DNA of 64,000 nucleotides from Clostridia bacterium (GCA_028280575.1 JANQLN010000077.1:23669-87668); one strand, 5' to 3'. Positions 17,314 through 27,044 are shown, counted from the first letter of the stretch. Notes: a model not told the origin generated them from the letters alone. A program made the numbers and translations.

Positions 17314-18381
17314 GTGTCTAAACATATCAGGATTGAAAAATCAAAGCAGCTTAAAGAAAAACCTGATTGGAATGCCCTTGGATTTGGAAGGAATTTCACT
17401 GATCATATGTTTGTAATGGATTATACAGAAGGTAAGGGATGGCATGATCCGAGAATCATTCCATATGCTCCGTTAAGCCTGGACCCTGCAACAATGGTGC
17501 TCCACTACGGCCAGGCAATATTTGAAGGATTGAAGGCATACAAAGCCATGGATGGAAGAATACTGCTTTTCAGGCCTGGCAGCAATATGGAAAGAATAAA
17601 TGTGTCCAACCAGAGAATGTGTATTCCCCAGATAGATACGGATTTTGCAGTTGAAGCAGTCAAAACGCTGGTCAAGCTTGAGGAGGAATGGATTCCCAAA
17701 GCTGAGGGAACTTCTTTATATATCAGGCCCTTTATAATATCAACCGACCCGTTCCTTGGTGTCAGACCGTCACTGACATACAAATTTATTATAATCCTCT
17801 GTCCGGTAGGAGCATATTACCCCGAAGGATTAAATCCTGTAAAAATATATGTAGAAAACAAATACGTAAGGGCAGTAAAAGGAGGGGTAGGTTTTTCAAA
17901 AACTCCCTGTAACTATGCCGCAAGCCTTAAAGCGCAAATGGAAGCAAATGAAAAAGGTTACACCCAGGTTTTATGGCTTGACGGAATTGAGAGAAAATAT
18001 ATTGAAGAAGTGGGAACCAGCAACGTATTTTTCAAAATTGGCGACGAGGTAATTACACCGGCGCTGGAGGGCACCATACTTAAAGGTATTACCAGGGATT
18101 CAGCCATTCGGTTATTAAAAAGCTGGGGCATTAATGTAATAGAGCGAAGGATTTCAATTGATGAGGTTTTTAAGGCCCATTACAGCGGTAAGCTTGCGGA
18201 AGCCTTTGCCACCGGTACGGCTGCAGTTATTTCTCCAATTGGGGAACTGAACAGGAACGGCAATATTATAACCATAAATGACTTTGAAATCGGTGGGCTT
18301 TCGTCAAGGCTTTACGAAACTATTACAGGTATTCAAAGCGGCCAATTGGAAGACGTAATGAATTGGACTGTTCAAATATAA
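17314..18381 (+). CDS. ilvE: Branched-chain amino acid aminotransferase
   Basis: A 355-residue class IV PLP aminotransferase, BCAT type II size. Conserved segments: HYGQAIFEGLKAYK, RMCIPQID, SLYIRPFIISTDPFLGV, the PLP-lysine region GGVGFSKTPCNYAASLKAQ, WLDGIERKYIEEVGTSNVFF and EAFATGTAAVISPIG. It carries out the last step of leucine, isoleucine and valine synthesis. GTG start with an AGAGGAG SD. Probably monocistronic; an imperfect CCGTAAAAA/TTTTTACGG repeat follows the stop. Confidence 0.96.
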   Translation: MSKHIRIEKSKQLKEKPDWNALGFGRNFTDHMFVMDYTEGKGWHDPRIIPYAPLSLDPATMVLHYGQAIFEGLKAYKAMDGRILLFRPGSNMERINVSNQRMCIPQIDTDFAVEAVKTLVKLEEEWIPKAEGTSLYIRPFIISTDPFLGVRPSLTYKFIIILCPVGAYYPEGLNPVKIYVENKYVRAVKGGVGFSKTPCNYAASLKAQMEANEKGYTQVLWLDGIERKYIEEVGTSNVFFKIGDEVITPALEGTILKGITRDSAIRLLKSWGINVIERRISIDEVFKAHYSGKLAEAFATGTAAVISPIGELNRNGNIITINDFEIGGLSSRLYETITGIQSGQLEDVMNWTVQI

Positions 18382-18467
18382 AGCCGTAAAAAAAGCTCTG
18401 ATAAACTGCATATTTTTACGGACATTTTCATATTGATAAATGATTATAATATAAGGGTTCATTTATT

Positions 18468-19661
18468 ATGGGAAAATGGTACGGGAAAATCAAAAAACCA
18501 ATATTAGCTTCCTTTTGCTTGCTTTTCATTATTTTATTAATATTATATTCAAACACATCCGTCAAATCAGGACTTGAAGGTCTTAACCTCTGGCTTAACA
18601 TAGTCATACCTTCACTGTTTCCCTTTATGACGGCATCATATCTGCTGGTTAAGTCAGGTCTGGTGAAAATCGCGGGCAATATAATGGAACCTTTAATGCG
18701 CCCGGTTTTCAATGTCCCGGGGTCAAGCTCGTTTGCATTTATAATAGGAATCGCCAGCGGTTATCCTTTAGGGGCAAAAATCACATCCCGTCTATGGAAG
18801 GATAAGCTTATTTCCACAAGTGAAGCAGAACGTGTACTGGCATTTTCCAACAATTGCGGACCCTTATTCATAATCGGCTCGGTTGCAGCAGGCATGCTTC
18901 ATAATCAAAGGGCCGGATATATACTTTTAACAAGCCATATCCTGGCAGGCCTCTCAGTTGGAATTCTGCTTAATCTTTTAAGCAGAAAAAAAAGAAACCC
19001 GCATACTCCGGATATTAACAAAAACATGATTATCCGTAAGACTTCAAAGGGTGAAAGCTTTGGCACCCTGCTCAAAGATGCTGTCTTAAGCTCGGTTAAT
19101 ACATTGCTTTTAATAGGAGGATTTATAATACTTTTTTCAGTTATTATAAGTATACTCACACAAACCGGTATAATATCCTCAATTGCTTATATATTAAGTC
19201 CTTTAGCCAGCTTTCTGGGAATTGGTAATGAGCTTTTAATATCAGCCATAAGCGGCTTTTTTGAAATAACCTCGGGTACAAGAATGATAAGTGGCCTGAC
19301 CACAATACCAATCCTGCACAAACTGCCTGCATTAAGCCTTATAATAGGATGGGCAGGCCTTTCCGTCCACTCGCAGGTATTGGGAATTTTAGCAGGAACC
19401 AACCTTAAAATGGGTATTTATATTATTGGTAAATTTCTCCACGGAGCCATATCTGCGTTTTATACATTCCTAATACTGAAATTCACCGATATTACATATT
19501 TAAAACCAATACCGGCTTCCGGTCATCTGGGAGACAACATGAGTAAAATACAACAGCATACATATATAACATTAGGTAAATACATAACCATAATCCTTCT
19601 TCTATTAACAGCAATTATAATTTTATCCAGGAAATTTCACCAAAACAGAAAACTATTTTAA
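18468..19661 (+). CDS. ylbJ: Sporulation integral membrane protein YlbJ
   Basis: A 397-residue polytopic membrane protein with about nine hydrophobic segments. The stretches GLNLWLNIVIPSLFPFMTASYLLVKSG, SGYPLGAKITSRL, FSNNCGPLFIIGSVAAGML and SGFFEITSGTRMISGL fit the YlbJ/nucleoside-recognition Gate family. In Bacillus, YlbJ is a sigma-E gene needed for normal spore coat or cortex. It runs convergently into the next minus-strand gene, with a 9-nt overlap of the ends. Confidence 0.9.
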   Translation: MGKWYGKIKKPILASFCLLFIILLILYSNTSVKSGLEGLNLWLNIVIPSLFPFMTASYLLVKSGLVKIAGNIMEPLMRPVFNVPGSSSFAFIIGIASGYPLGAKITSRLWKDKLISTSEAERVLAFSNNCGPLFIIGSVAAGMLHNQRAGYILLTSHILAGLSVGILLNLLSRKKRNPHTPDINKNMIIRKTSKGESFGTLLKDAVLSSVNTLLLIGGFIILFSVIISILTQTGIISSIAYILSPLASFLGIGNELLISAISGFFEITSGTRMISGLTTIPILHKLPALSLIIGWAGLSVHSQVLGILAGTNLKMGIYIIGKFLHGAISAFYTFLILKFTDITYLKPIPASGHLGDNMSKIQQHTYITLGKYITIILLLLTAIIILSRKFHQNRKLF

Positions 19662-20090
19662 TTCTTCCCTGTTCATGGAAATAACATCAAGTGTGTCGTT
19701 CAAAATCTGTTCAACCTTATTAAGAATGCCATCTGCATATTCTTTAGTCCCCAGCCTGATTTCCCTGGCATTTTTCTGAGCATTGGAAATAATTTCATCA
19801 GCTTGTTCGTATGCCTTTTTAGTAATTTCATGCTCGTCAACAAGGGAAGCTATTTTCCCTTCAGCATCCTGGACAATGCTGTTTGCTTCTTTTTGGGCAT
19901 CCAGAAGTATTTTTTGCCTTTCCTCCTTGATCCACTTTGCCTGTTTGATATCGTCAGGAAGCTTAAGCCTTAATTCTTTTACAATCTCCAGTATTTCCTC
20001 CTTGTCAATCATGGATTTACCGGAAAAAGGTACAGCAACACTCTTTTCAACCAGGTCTTCCAGTGTTTCAAGTATAGATAATATTTCCAT
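19653..20090 (-). CDS. DivIVA/ATPase-B-like coiled-coil protein
   Basis: A 145-residue, highly charged, mostly helical protein: IKEERQKILLDAQKEANSIVQDAEGKIASLVDEHEITKKAYEQADEIISNAQKNAREIRLGTKEYADGILNKVEQIL. The repeated A..EA.....A pattern is a coiled coil like that of ATP synthase b or DivIVA-related proteins, and genes annotated as ATPase are found at this coaD-adjacent position in many Clostridia. No transmembrane segment. Exact role unknown; possibly a cytoskeletal scaffold. Confidence 0.75.
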   Translation of the reverse strand: MEILSILETLEDLVEKSVAVPFSGKSMIDKEEILEIVKELRLKLPDDIKQAKWIKEERQKILLDAQKEANSIVQDAEGKIASLVDEHEITKKAYEQADEIISNAQKNAREIRLGTKEYADGILNKVEQILNDTLDVISMNREELK

Positions 20091-20134
20091 AACAACGTCC
20101 CCCGTGAAGTTATTTATTACTTAAGCAATTTGCT

Positions 20135-20617
20135 CTACTTGGCAGAGAATTTTTCCATAACCTTTTGTTTTATGCAATCAGGTACCAATCCTTCAATATC
20201 CCCTCCATTTTTTGCAAGCTCCTTAACAGCACTGGAACTAAGATAGGAATAATTGACATTTGTCATCATAAACAGTGTTTCTATATTGTAATCAAGCCTC
20301 TTATTAAGAAGAGCCATTTGAAATTCATATTCAAAGTCGGACACTGCCCTTAATCCTTTTACAATGGCCGATGCTTCCTTTCTTTTCGCAAAGTCTATTA
20401 ACAGTCCGTCAAAGCAATCTATTTCAACATCGGGCAAATTAACAAGTGCACAATGCAAAAAACCCATTCTCTCTTCTATTGTAAAGGTTGTCTTCTTAAC
20501 TTTGTTATTCCCAACTGCAACAATTACTTTTTCGCATAATTTCGATGCCCTGCTTATAATATCTATGTGTCCGTTTGTAACCGGGTCAAAGCTCCCCGGG
20601 CATATGCATATTTTCAT
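20135..20617 (-). CDS. coaD: Phosphopantetheine adenylyltransferase
   Basis: A 160-residue enzyme of CoA synthesis that adds AMP to 4'-phosphopantetheine. It has the nucleotidyltransferase signature [54 protein letters not shown] and [24 protein letters not shown]. The ATG at 20617 gives the family start [12 protein letters not shown]; the track ORF starts 21 codons upstream. It is adjacent to rsmD, the standard bacterial pairing. Confidence 0.96.
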   Translation of the reverse strand: MKICICPGSFDPVTNGHIDIISRASKLCEKVIVAVGNNKVKKTTFTIEERMGFLHCALVNLPDVEIDCFDGLLIDFAKRKEASAIVKGLRAVSDFEYEFQMALLNKRLDYNIETLFMMTNVNYSYLSSSAVKELAKNGGDIEGLVPDCIKQKVMEKFSAK

Positions 20618-20680
20618 ACTGGGTCCATCTCCTTCAGCATTTTGCTTTTTCACAGGTGTCCTCCTGTTGCAAAACAGCAC

Positions 20681-21247
20681 TTATTTTTCAAGCATTTTTC
20701 CACTAAAAAATGATATTACGGTTCCCCCATACGCCTGTTCCCTGAAAAGAACAAGTTTACCCACAGCTTCCGGTATTTTTTCATCCATATCCCTCTCAAC
20801 TGCAATAATTCCATTTGTTTTAATTATACCATTTTTTTCAATAATATTTAAAGTCTGCAAAACATATCCTTTATTATATGGTGGATCCATTAAAATTATA
20901 TCAAATTTTTTAGCAGAATGCGACATTTTTTGTATAACACCACCGGCAGTGCCTTTTTCAACCTCAGCTTTGCCTGCTAGGCCCGTATGAGCGAGGTTTT
21001 CCTTGATTAAAGCAATGCAAGTACTGCTTTTGTCTGCAAACACGGCGCTGAAAGCACCCCTGCTGAGAGACTCTATTCCAAGGCTGCCGGTACCTGCAAA
21101 AAGGTCAAGAACCTGTGCACCGCCAATATATGATGAAATTATATTAAACAGTGATTCCTTAACCCTGTCCGAAGTTGGCCTGACCATATACCCCTTTGGT
21201 GTTTTAAGCTTATGCCCCTTGGCACTTCCTGAAATTACCCGTAAAAT
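20681..21247 (-). CDS. rsmD: 16S rRNA (guanine966-N2)-methyltransferase, apparent ATT start
   Basis: The track ORF begins at MVRPTSDRVKESLFNI, but the upstream codons in frame read LRVISGSAKGHKLKTPKGY, the conserved RsmD N-terminus. The only codon that can start this is ATT at 21245-21247, 3 nt after the recG stop (GAC GGG TAA AAC ATT TTA CGG), with GGGAGG about 11 nt upstream inside recG. This gives 188 residues, the normal length, with the SAM motif LDLFAGTGSLGIESLSRG and catalytic LMDPPYNKGY. It methylates G966 of 16S rRNA. A sequencing error at the start codon is the alternative. Confidence 0.88.
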   Translation of the reverse strand: MLRVISGSAKGHKLKTPKGYMVRPTSDRVKESLFNIISSYIGGAQVLDLFAGTGSLGIESLSRGAFSAVFADKSSTCIALIKENLAHTGLAGKAEVEKGTAGGVIQKMSHSAKKFDIILMDPPYNKGYVLQTLNIIEKNGIIKTNGIIAVERDMDEKIPEAVGKLVLFREQAYGGTVISFFSGKMLEK

Positions 21248-21250
21248 GTT

Positions 21251-23320
21251 TTACCCGTCCTCCCTATCGCAAACTAATTTTTTGATAAATTCACCAATTT
21301 TTCTGTTTTGGCTTTCCGAAAGGTCCTTGTCCTCCTGCAAAATTTCCAATGCTGTGCGTCTTGTTTCTTTCAATATTTCAACATCTCTATAAAGGTTTGC
21401 TATTTTCAAATCAGGTATTCCATGCTGCCTGGTTCCAAAAAACTCTCCAGGCCCCCTTATTTCCAGATCTTTTTCCGCAATCACAAATCCGTCGCCGGTC
21501 TTCTGCATAACATTCATTCTTTCCTTGGCCACCTTGGATTTACCCATATTATATAAAATACAGTAGGATTGATGCTCCCCTCTGCCAACCCTTCCTCTCA
21601 ATTGGTGAAGCTGGGCAAGCCCGAATCTTTCGGAATTCTCAACCACCATCACCGTTGCATTTTGAACGTTGACGCCGACCTCTATAACCGTTGTTGAGAC
21701 CAGTATATCAATATTGCCTTCCGTAAATTCCTTCATAACCTTTTCTTTACGGCCGGCTTTCATTTTACCATGTACCAGCTCCACTTTCAAATCACTGAAT
21801 TCCCTTTTTGCAATTTGCTCTTCAAGTTTTACTGCGGAATTGGCTTCTATTGTTTCCGATTCATCAACCAGGGGGCAAACTATATATACCTGTCTGCCTT
21901 CACCGACCTTTTTCCTTATAAACCTGTTTATTCTTTCTCTCATGCTGTCATCAACAACGTAAGTTTCGACAGGCTTTCTCCCTGGGGGCAGCTCGTCGAC
22001 TGCTGAAATATCAAGGTCCCCGTAAACTATCATTGCCAGGGTTCTTGGAATAGGGGTTGCCGTCATGACAAGAACATCGGGAGTAATTCCTTTTTCTTTT
22101 AAAACCTCCCTTTGGCGTACACCGAATCTGTGCTGTTCATCCGTAATAACCAGGCCCAGCTTTTTAAAAGCGACTCCCTTTTGAATAAGTGCGTGAGTGC
22201 CGACCGTTATATCGGCCCTGCCTTCCGCTATGAGCTTCAAAGCTTCTTCTCTTTCAGTTTTTTTCATGCTTCCTGTCAAGAGGACCACATTGACTCCTTC
22301 ACCTTTGAGGAATTTCGTCACAGTACAAAAATGCTGCTCCGATAATATTTCGGTTGGAATCATCATAGCTGACTGGTAGCCGCTGTAATAGGCCTTAAGC
22401 ATTGCCAGGATTGCAAGAATAGTTTTGCCTGAGCCTACATCTCCCTGTACAAGCCTGCTCATAGGATTGCTGCTTTCCATATCTTTTTCAATTTCCTTAA
22501 AAACCCGTGCCTGTGCACCCGTCAATTTAAAAGGAAGCTTCTTTATAAAAGCATCAAGCCTTCCGTCCCTGGTAAAGGGAATACCGGCATGGTCCGAACC
22601 ATACGACTTTTTCACCAGCATAAGTCCGAGCTGCAGTATAAAAAGCTCCTCAAAAATAAGCCTGTGCCTTGAATTTTTCAAGCTTTCTTCATCTTCAGGA
22701 AAATGTATGTTTTTTACCGCATAATTAATCTCACATAGCTTATGTTCCTTCCTTATATTAAAGGGTAAGATTTCATCAAGGCCACAGTCTATGATCTCCA
22801 AAGCCTTTTCAATAGTTTTCCTCATAATATTTTGAGTCAGCCTTGCAGTCAAAGGATAAACAGGAGCAATTGTGCACAGGCTGCTTTTTATCCCCGGATC
22901 ATATTTTTCAAAAACAGGATTTTGAATTTGAACACTGCCGTATTTTATTTCGGCCCTGCCATAGAAAATATATTCCTTTCCCTCTGTAAGGGTATTTTTC
23001 ACATAGCTTTGATTAAACCATACCAGTGTAGCCATGCTGTAATTATCCTTGACTTTGACTTTTTGTATTGTAAGGTTTCTTCTTGGCCTTGACTCAGAAA
23101 CAGCGGATAGTATCCTGGCTTTAAACGTACAAAATTCTTCATCCTTAATATCCTTGATTTCAACAATATTTCTCCGGTCTTCATATTCCCTTGGGTAAAA
23201 GGTTATAATGTCCTCAAGGGTAAAAATGCCCAGCTTTTCAAAAAGCCCTGCTCTTGCTTCTCCTACTCCTTTTAACAATCTTATGGGTTTTTTCAGCATC
23301 AAGCTTGAACTGTTATCCAC
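21251..23320 (-). CDS. recG: ATP-dependent DNA helicase RecG
   Basis: A 689-residue helicase that reverses stalled forks and processes Holliday junctions. The N-terminal wedge/OB domain occupies about residues 60-160 (DIKDEEFCTFKARILS), followed by helicase motifs: QGDVGSGKTILAILAM (Walker A), VITDEQHRFGVRQR (DEQH box), VMTATPIPRTLAM, VSTTVIEVGVNVQNATVMVVENSERFGLAQLHQLRGRVGRG. The start is GTG at 23320; an ATG seven codons later (MLKKPIRLLKGVG) is also possible. It is followed within 3 nt by rsmD. Confidence 0.96.
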   Translation of the reverse strand: MDNSSSLMLKKPIRLLKGVGEARAGLFEKLGIFTLEDIITFYPREYEDRRNIVEIKDIKDEEFCTFKARILSAVSESRPRRNLTIQKVKVKDNYSMATLVWFNQSYVKNTLTEGKEYIFYGRAEIKYGSVQIQNPVFEKYDPGIKSSLCTIAPVYPLTARLTQNIMRKTIEKALEIIDCGLDEILPFNIRKEHKLCEINYAVKNIHFPEDEESLKNSRHRLIFEELFILQLGLMLVKKSYGSDHAGIPFTRDGRLDAFIKKLPFKLTGAQARVFKEIEKDMESSNPMSRLVQGDVGSGKTILAILAMLKAYYSGYQSAMMIPTEILSEQHFCTVTKFLKGEGVNVVLLTGSMKKTEREEALKLIAEGRADITVGTHALIQKGVAFKKLGLVITDEQHRFGVRQREVLKEKGITPDVLVMTATPIPRTLAMIVYGDLDISAVDELPPGRKPVETYVVDDSMRERINRFIRKKVGEGRQVYIVCPLVDESETIEANSAVKLEEQIAKREFSDLKVELVHGKMKAGRKEKVMKEFTEGNIDILVSTTVIEVGVNVQNATVMVVENSERFGLAQLHQLRGRVGRGEHQSYCILYNMGKSKVAKERMNVMQKTGDGFVIAEKDLEIRGPGEFFGTRQHGIPDLKIANLYRDVEILKETRRTALEILQEDKDLSESQNRKIGEFIKKLVCDREDG

Positions 23321-23418
23321 AAAAAAATCATTCCTTTTATTTCCTGATTAACACCGCAGTATTAGTATACAATATTTTGTTACCTTTTCCTATAAGCAAT
23401 TTGCTTAGTACCAGCTTT

Positions 23419-25029
23419 CTAGTTTTTGGTGTCTAATTGATTTCTGTATTCACTAGGGGTCATTCCCTTTACTTTTTTGAAAAGCTTAATAAAGTATTTA
23501 TAATCGGAAATGCCTACATTTTGTGCGATTACCGCTGCTTTGTCGTTAGTGGTGCTCAGAAAATATGCAGCATATTCAATCCTGACAAGATTCAAATAGT
23601 TAATGATACCCACTCCGATTTCGTCTTTAAATATATGACTAAGATAATTAGGACTGATAAAAAGAGAGTCACTAATGTTCTTCACGCGGACGCGTTCGTG
23701 ATAATGCATATTTATATAGCTAAGAGCACTTCTAACATAAGGATTGCCGGAGGTTTCATAATCTATTTGTATGATGTTCTTTTTCTTGATTATAAGAGAA
23801 AGCAGATATTCTTCTATATCATTAAGACTTTCAATGTATTTAATTTTGTTCAAATTTGGATTATCCTCGACCCCTGATGAGGATAATTTATTGGTCAGGT
23901 CAATGAGCCACATTATTACTTCTTCCGGGCGTATCCAAAATCCTTTTATGGTATTTGACAAAGTCGTTAATTTGTCCTGTATTGCGATAGGTTCGTGTTC
24001 ACCGGTTACCACTGAGAAGACAAAATCAAGCTTTTCTTTGATATAACTGCTCAGAGTAGCAAAACGCTTTTCTTTGGAATATATTTTAAGTCTTGTGTTA
24101 TTTATATGGTAGAAAAATGTATCAACAGCCAGCTTGCTTTCGGCAATCATTTCGGATATAGAAATGTTTAGTGCCTCTGTATCGGATGTGCTTCGAATTT
24201 TACTTGCACCGCATACTATCGGCACTTGCAGTTTATTCTCTACTGCGTCGTGGCACTCATTGACGATTTTTTTAATCGTATCACTATTAAGACTGACTGC
24301 AATTTTATGATTGGTTATTATAATGCCCAACTTGTTGTTTTCCCAAAGGAACGGATATAGATTTACTTGCTCGAAGCTTAATTCCTCAAATATTGTCAGC
24401 ACATCTGTCTTCAATTTAATGCCCCGGTCTGCTGTAATGATATCCAAAATACGATTATAGCCACAGATTTTTATCTGCACAACACATATATCAGTCATCG
24501 TATTATATGAGCCTAACTCTTTGGATAGCTGTTCCTGTGAGATATTGGTCCTAGTATCTATTAGACTTTTAACAAGCTCACTGCGACGGGCATATTTGCT
24601 GGGCCCATTACTGTCTATTAAGGTGTTTTTAATCTTGCTGCGGCTGTTCAAAATATCCGGTTTAAGCCTGTCAAGAATTTTTTTGATATCCAGAAATTCG
24701 GCATTAGCTTTAAGAAGATATTCACTGGCACCCAGAGACAGTGCTTTTTGAGCAAAACTGAATTTCTCGTGGCATGACAGAAGAATAACCTTGATATGAG
24801 AGTATTGTTCCTTGATTTGCTTGGTTAGCTCTATGCCGTCCATCAGAGGCATAACTATATCCGTAATTACAACATCAATATCAAGCGTTCTGCAATGTTC
24901 CAGCGCTTCTATTCCATTGGAAGCTTCACCGACTATCTCGTAGCCGTATTGTTTGAAAGGAAAGGCTTTCACAAACCTATCCCTTATCAGGTCCTCGTCA
25001 TCAACTACTAGTATTTTTATCAAGCTCAT
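23419..25029 (-). CDS. YesN-type response regulator with AraC domain
   Basis: A 536-residue regulator. The receiver domain (1-120) has KILVVDDEDLIRDRF, the phosphoacceptor in DVVITDIVMPLMDG and the KANAEF lysine. A long middle region (about 150-420) follows, then a C-terminal AraC/XylS pair of helix-turn-helix motifs (YINMHYHERVRVKNISDSLFISPNYLSHIFKDEIGVGIINYLNLVRIEYAAYFL... MTPSEYRNQ). It partners the histidine kinase 19 nt upstream and most likely controls the divergent sugar transporter. AGAGGA precedes the ATG. Confidence 0.93.
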   Translation of the reverse strand: MSLIKILVVDDEDLIRDRFVKAFPFKQYGYEIVGEASNGIEALEHCRTLDIDVVITDIVMPLMDGIELTKQIKEQYSHIKVILLSCHEKFSFAQKALSLGASEYLLKANAEFLDIKKILDRLKPDILNSRSKIKNTLIDSNGPSKYARRSELVKSLIDTRTNISQEQLSKELGSYNTMTDICVVQIKICGYNRILDIITADRGIKLKTDVLTIFEELSFEQVNLYPFLWENNKLGIIITNHKIAVSLNSDTIKKIVNECHDAVENKLQVPIVCGASKIRSTSDTEALNISISEMIAESKLAVDTFFYHINNTRLKIYSKEKRFATLSSYIKEKLDFVFSVVTGEHEPIAIQDKLTTLSNTIKGFWIRPEEVIMWLIDLTNKLSSSGVEDNPNLNKIKYIESLNDIEEYLLSLIIKKKNIIQIDYETSGNPYVRSALSYINMHYHERVRVKNISDSLFISPNYLSHIFKDEIGVGIINYLNLVRIEYAAYFLSTTNDKAAVIAQNVGISDYKYFIKLFKKVKGMTPSEYRNQLDTKN

Positions 25030-25048
25030 ATATTTATCCTCTTTGCTA

Positions 25049-26779
25049 TTAGAAGTCTCTGTTAGGAATCAAAACAGTCACTTCCGTCCTTTTGTCCGGT
25101 TCGCTTTCTAGTCGGAGACCGTACTTATCACCATAATAGAGCTTTAATCTGTCATGCACATTTTTGATTCCAATACTTACATATCTGTTTTTAGTTTGAT
25201 ATAAATCCTTAATGTCCACATCTATACTATTATCTTTCATTATCTCTTTGATTTTTTGATCACTTATTCCAATGCCGTTATCTCTGATAATTAAACAGAT
25301 ACTTTCTCCGTCTTTTGCAATGTATCCCGAAATATCTATTATACCGTTTTTGGTATCTTTATACGGAAATCCGTGGAATATTGCATTTTCCACCAACGGC
25401 ATTATTGACATATGGAGTATGGTTTTGGACATTATCTCCTCGTTCAGAGATACTTTGAGCGAAAAACGGTTATTGTATCGTATCTTTTGCATATCCACAT
25501 ATTTGGTTACCAGCTCTATCTCTTCACCAATTCTTACGGCTTGCCCGTTTTTTGCGAGACTATAGGATAGCATGGATATAAGCGCAGTATTAATAGACCG
25601 GATATCCCCATACCTTTTTAAATCAAGTAATGCATTAATGGAGTTAAGGGTATTGTACAGAAAATGAGGATTAACCTGTGCAATGAGCGCCCTGTATTCA
25701 TAGTATTGACGTGTTCTTTCTGCCTTTAGTTTCTGGTTAATAGTATTGTGAAGGTCTTCTGACATGTCGTTAAATGCCTCCACAATCGGGACAAATTCTC
25801 GTGCATAGACTTTTGAGACCTTTGAACCGAATATATTGTTGCGTATGTTTTGTATGTGAACGATAATTTCATTGAATGCTTTGGTGATTATGCTCCACTC
25901 AATAGTAGTAGCTATAAACTGTATAATCAGGAATAATATTATAAAACCTATAATATAGAAAACAACGGACTCAGTTTCAGTAGCGATATCACCTATCTTT
26001 GAAAAAACCGTCAGCTTCCATCCCATAGAATTGATATTCACAGAATAGGCATAGTAGGTCTGATTGGAAGCTGATGTTATAACTTTAGTTGTTTCCTCCG
26101 AGTTGAAGTATGATATTAAATCATTTTTAATTTCAGAGTATGCTTGATTCGTCAGATTCACATCACTAAGCACTATATTATTATTGTTGTCGGATACAAC
26201 GACAGAATTGAACTTTGAGTAGTTAAGCGTATTGATATATTCATTAAGTTCATAAAGATTGATATCATAGCACAAAAGCCTTATTTTAGCACTTGTATTT
26301 TCTATTGCCGTAATATATGTATAAGTTAAGGGATTTAAATCTTGAATATCCAGAGAAAACAGCTTAGCTGACTGTTTGGTTTCAAATAGGTTAATAATCG
26401 CTGACTGTTTTTTTTTAGATATATTCCGTCCTAACAATGAGTATGTATTTTCATTGTCTGTGTCAATATAATAAATATCGTGGAAAAATGCCAATGGCAC
26501 AATCATTCGTGTCTGCATATAATATTCAATATCATCTTCATATTTTGGGCCCATCCTTAACGCTGCATTTATTCTGTTAAATTGATTTGTAAGGATGGAA
26601 ACCTGTTCTTGTAATGTACTGGAGACATAATTGGCTGTAGTAGCAATGTGCATCTTTTCCTGCTGCCGTGAATATGAGAAAATATAGCTTCTGACAAAAC
26701 TTGAAGCTGCCACTACAGCAGTCAGTGTTATCATAGAGCTTATAAGCATTATTCTTCTAAATATAGAGATTTTTTTCAT
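25049..26779 (-). CDS. YesM-type sensor histidine kinase
   Basis: A 576-residue membrane sensor: transmembrane helix at the N-terminus (IMLISSMITLTAVVAASSF), an extracellular sensing region of about 230 residues, a second helix (VVFYIIGFIILFLIIQFI), a HAMP-like linker, the His_kinase motif RALIAQVNPHFLYNTLNSINALLDL with the phosphoacceptor His, and an ATPase domain with MPLVENAIFHG and IRDNGIGIS. This architecture belongs to carbohydrate-sensing systems of Firmicutes. I use the ATG at 26779 (MKKISIFRR). It faces the transporter genes and probably senses the imported sugar or its binding protein. Confidence 0.93.
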   Translation of the reverse strand: MKKISIFRRIMLISSMITLTAVVAASSFVRSYIFSYSRQQEKMHIATTANYVSSTLQEQVSILTNQFNRINAALRMGPKYEDDIEYYMQTRMIVPLAFFHDIYYIDTDNENTYSLLGRNISKKKQSAIINLFETKQSAKLFSLDIQDLNPLTYTYITAIENTSAKIRLLCYDINLYELNEYINTLNYSKFNSVVVSDNNNNIVLSDVNLTNQAYSEIKNDLISYFNSEETTKVITSASNQTYYAYSVNINSMGWKLTVFSKIGDIATETESVVFYIIGFIILFLIIQFIATTIEWSIITKAFNEIIVHIQNIRNNIFGSKVSKVYAREFVPIVEAFNDMSEDLHNTINQKLKAERTRQYYEYRALIAQVNPHFLYNTLNSINALLDLKRYGDIRSINTALISMLSYSLAKNGQAVRIGEEIELVTKYVDMQKIRYNNRFSLKVSLNEEIMSKTILHMSIMPLVENAIFHGFPYKDTKNGIIDISGYIAKDGESICLIIRDNGIGISDQKIKEIMKDNSIDVDIKDLYQTKNRYVSIGIKNVHDRLKLYYGDKYGLRLESEPDKRTEVTVLIPNRDF

Positions 26780-26797
26780 GCTATTTATCCCATCCTT

Positions 26798-26812
26798 GTG
26801 TGTAATACACAC
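26798..26812. promoter_or_regulatory. Palindrome upstream of the sensor kinase
   Basis: GTGTGTA-A-TACACAC is a perfect 15-bp palindrome 18 nt upstream of the kinase ATG, in the 5' leader. It could be an operator of the two-component operon. Confidence 0.4.
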
Positions 26813-26974
26813 TATAACATAATGCTATAATTATTTTGATGCAAAATATAGATATTAACAGAATTATTATAACATATAGGCAGTGTATTGTATAATATTA
26901 CACCTGACCAATGAAACTGTTGTTAGAATTGTATAGCTTTTGAGCAGTAATCTAAGGTGACTTAGCATTTATAC

Positions 26975-27003
26975 TTGATTATAATGTATTTATTAAATAA
27001 TAA
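26975..27003 (+). promoter_or_regulatory. Candidate promoter of sugar ABC operon
   Basis: TTGATT (26975-26980), a 17-nt spacer and TAATAA (26998-27003) lie just upstream of the solute-binding protein gene. The rest of the gap (26813-26974) is AT-rich, contains an imperfect ATTGTATAATATTAC repeat and holds no gene. Confidence 0.5.
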
Positions 27004-27031
27004 TTCTTAAGAAATACTAATTCTTAAGAAA
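27001..27031 (+). repeat. Direct repeat TAATTCTTAAGAAA, candidate operator
   Basis: Two exact 14-nt copies (27001-27014 and 27018-27031), 17 nt apart start to start, each centred on the palindrome TTCTTAAGAA. They overlap the predicted -10 and transcription start and end next to the SD (AAGGAGGAG). Paired direct repeats are typical of AraC-family binding. Confidence 0.65.
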
Positions 27032-27044
27032 AAAGGAGGAGAAA

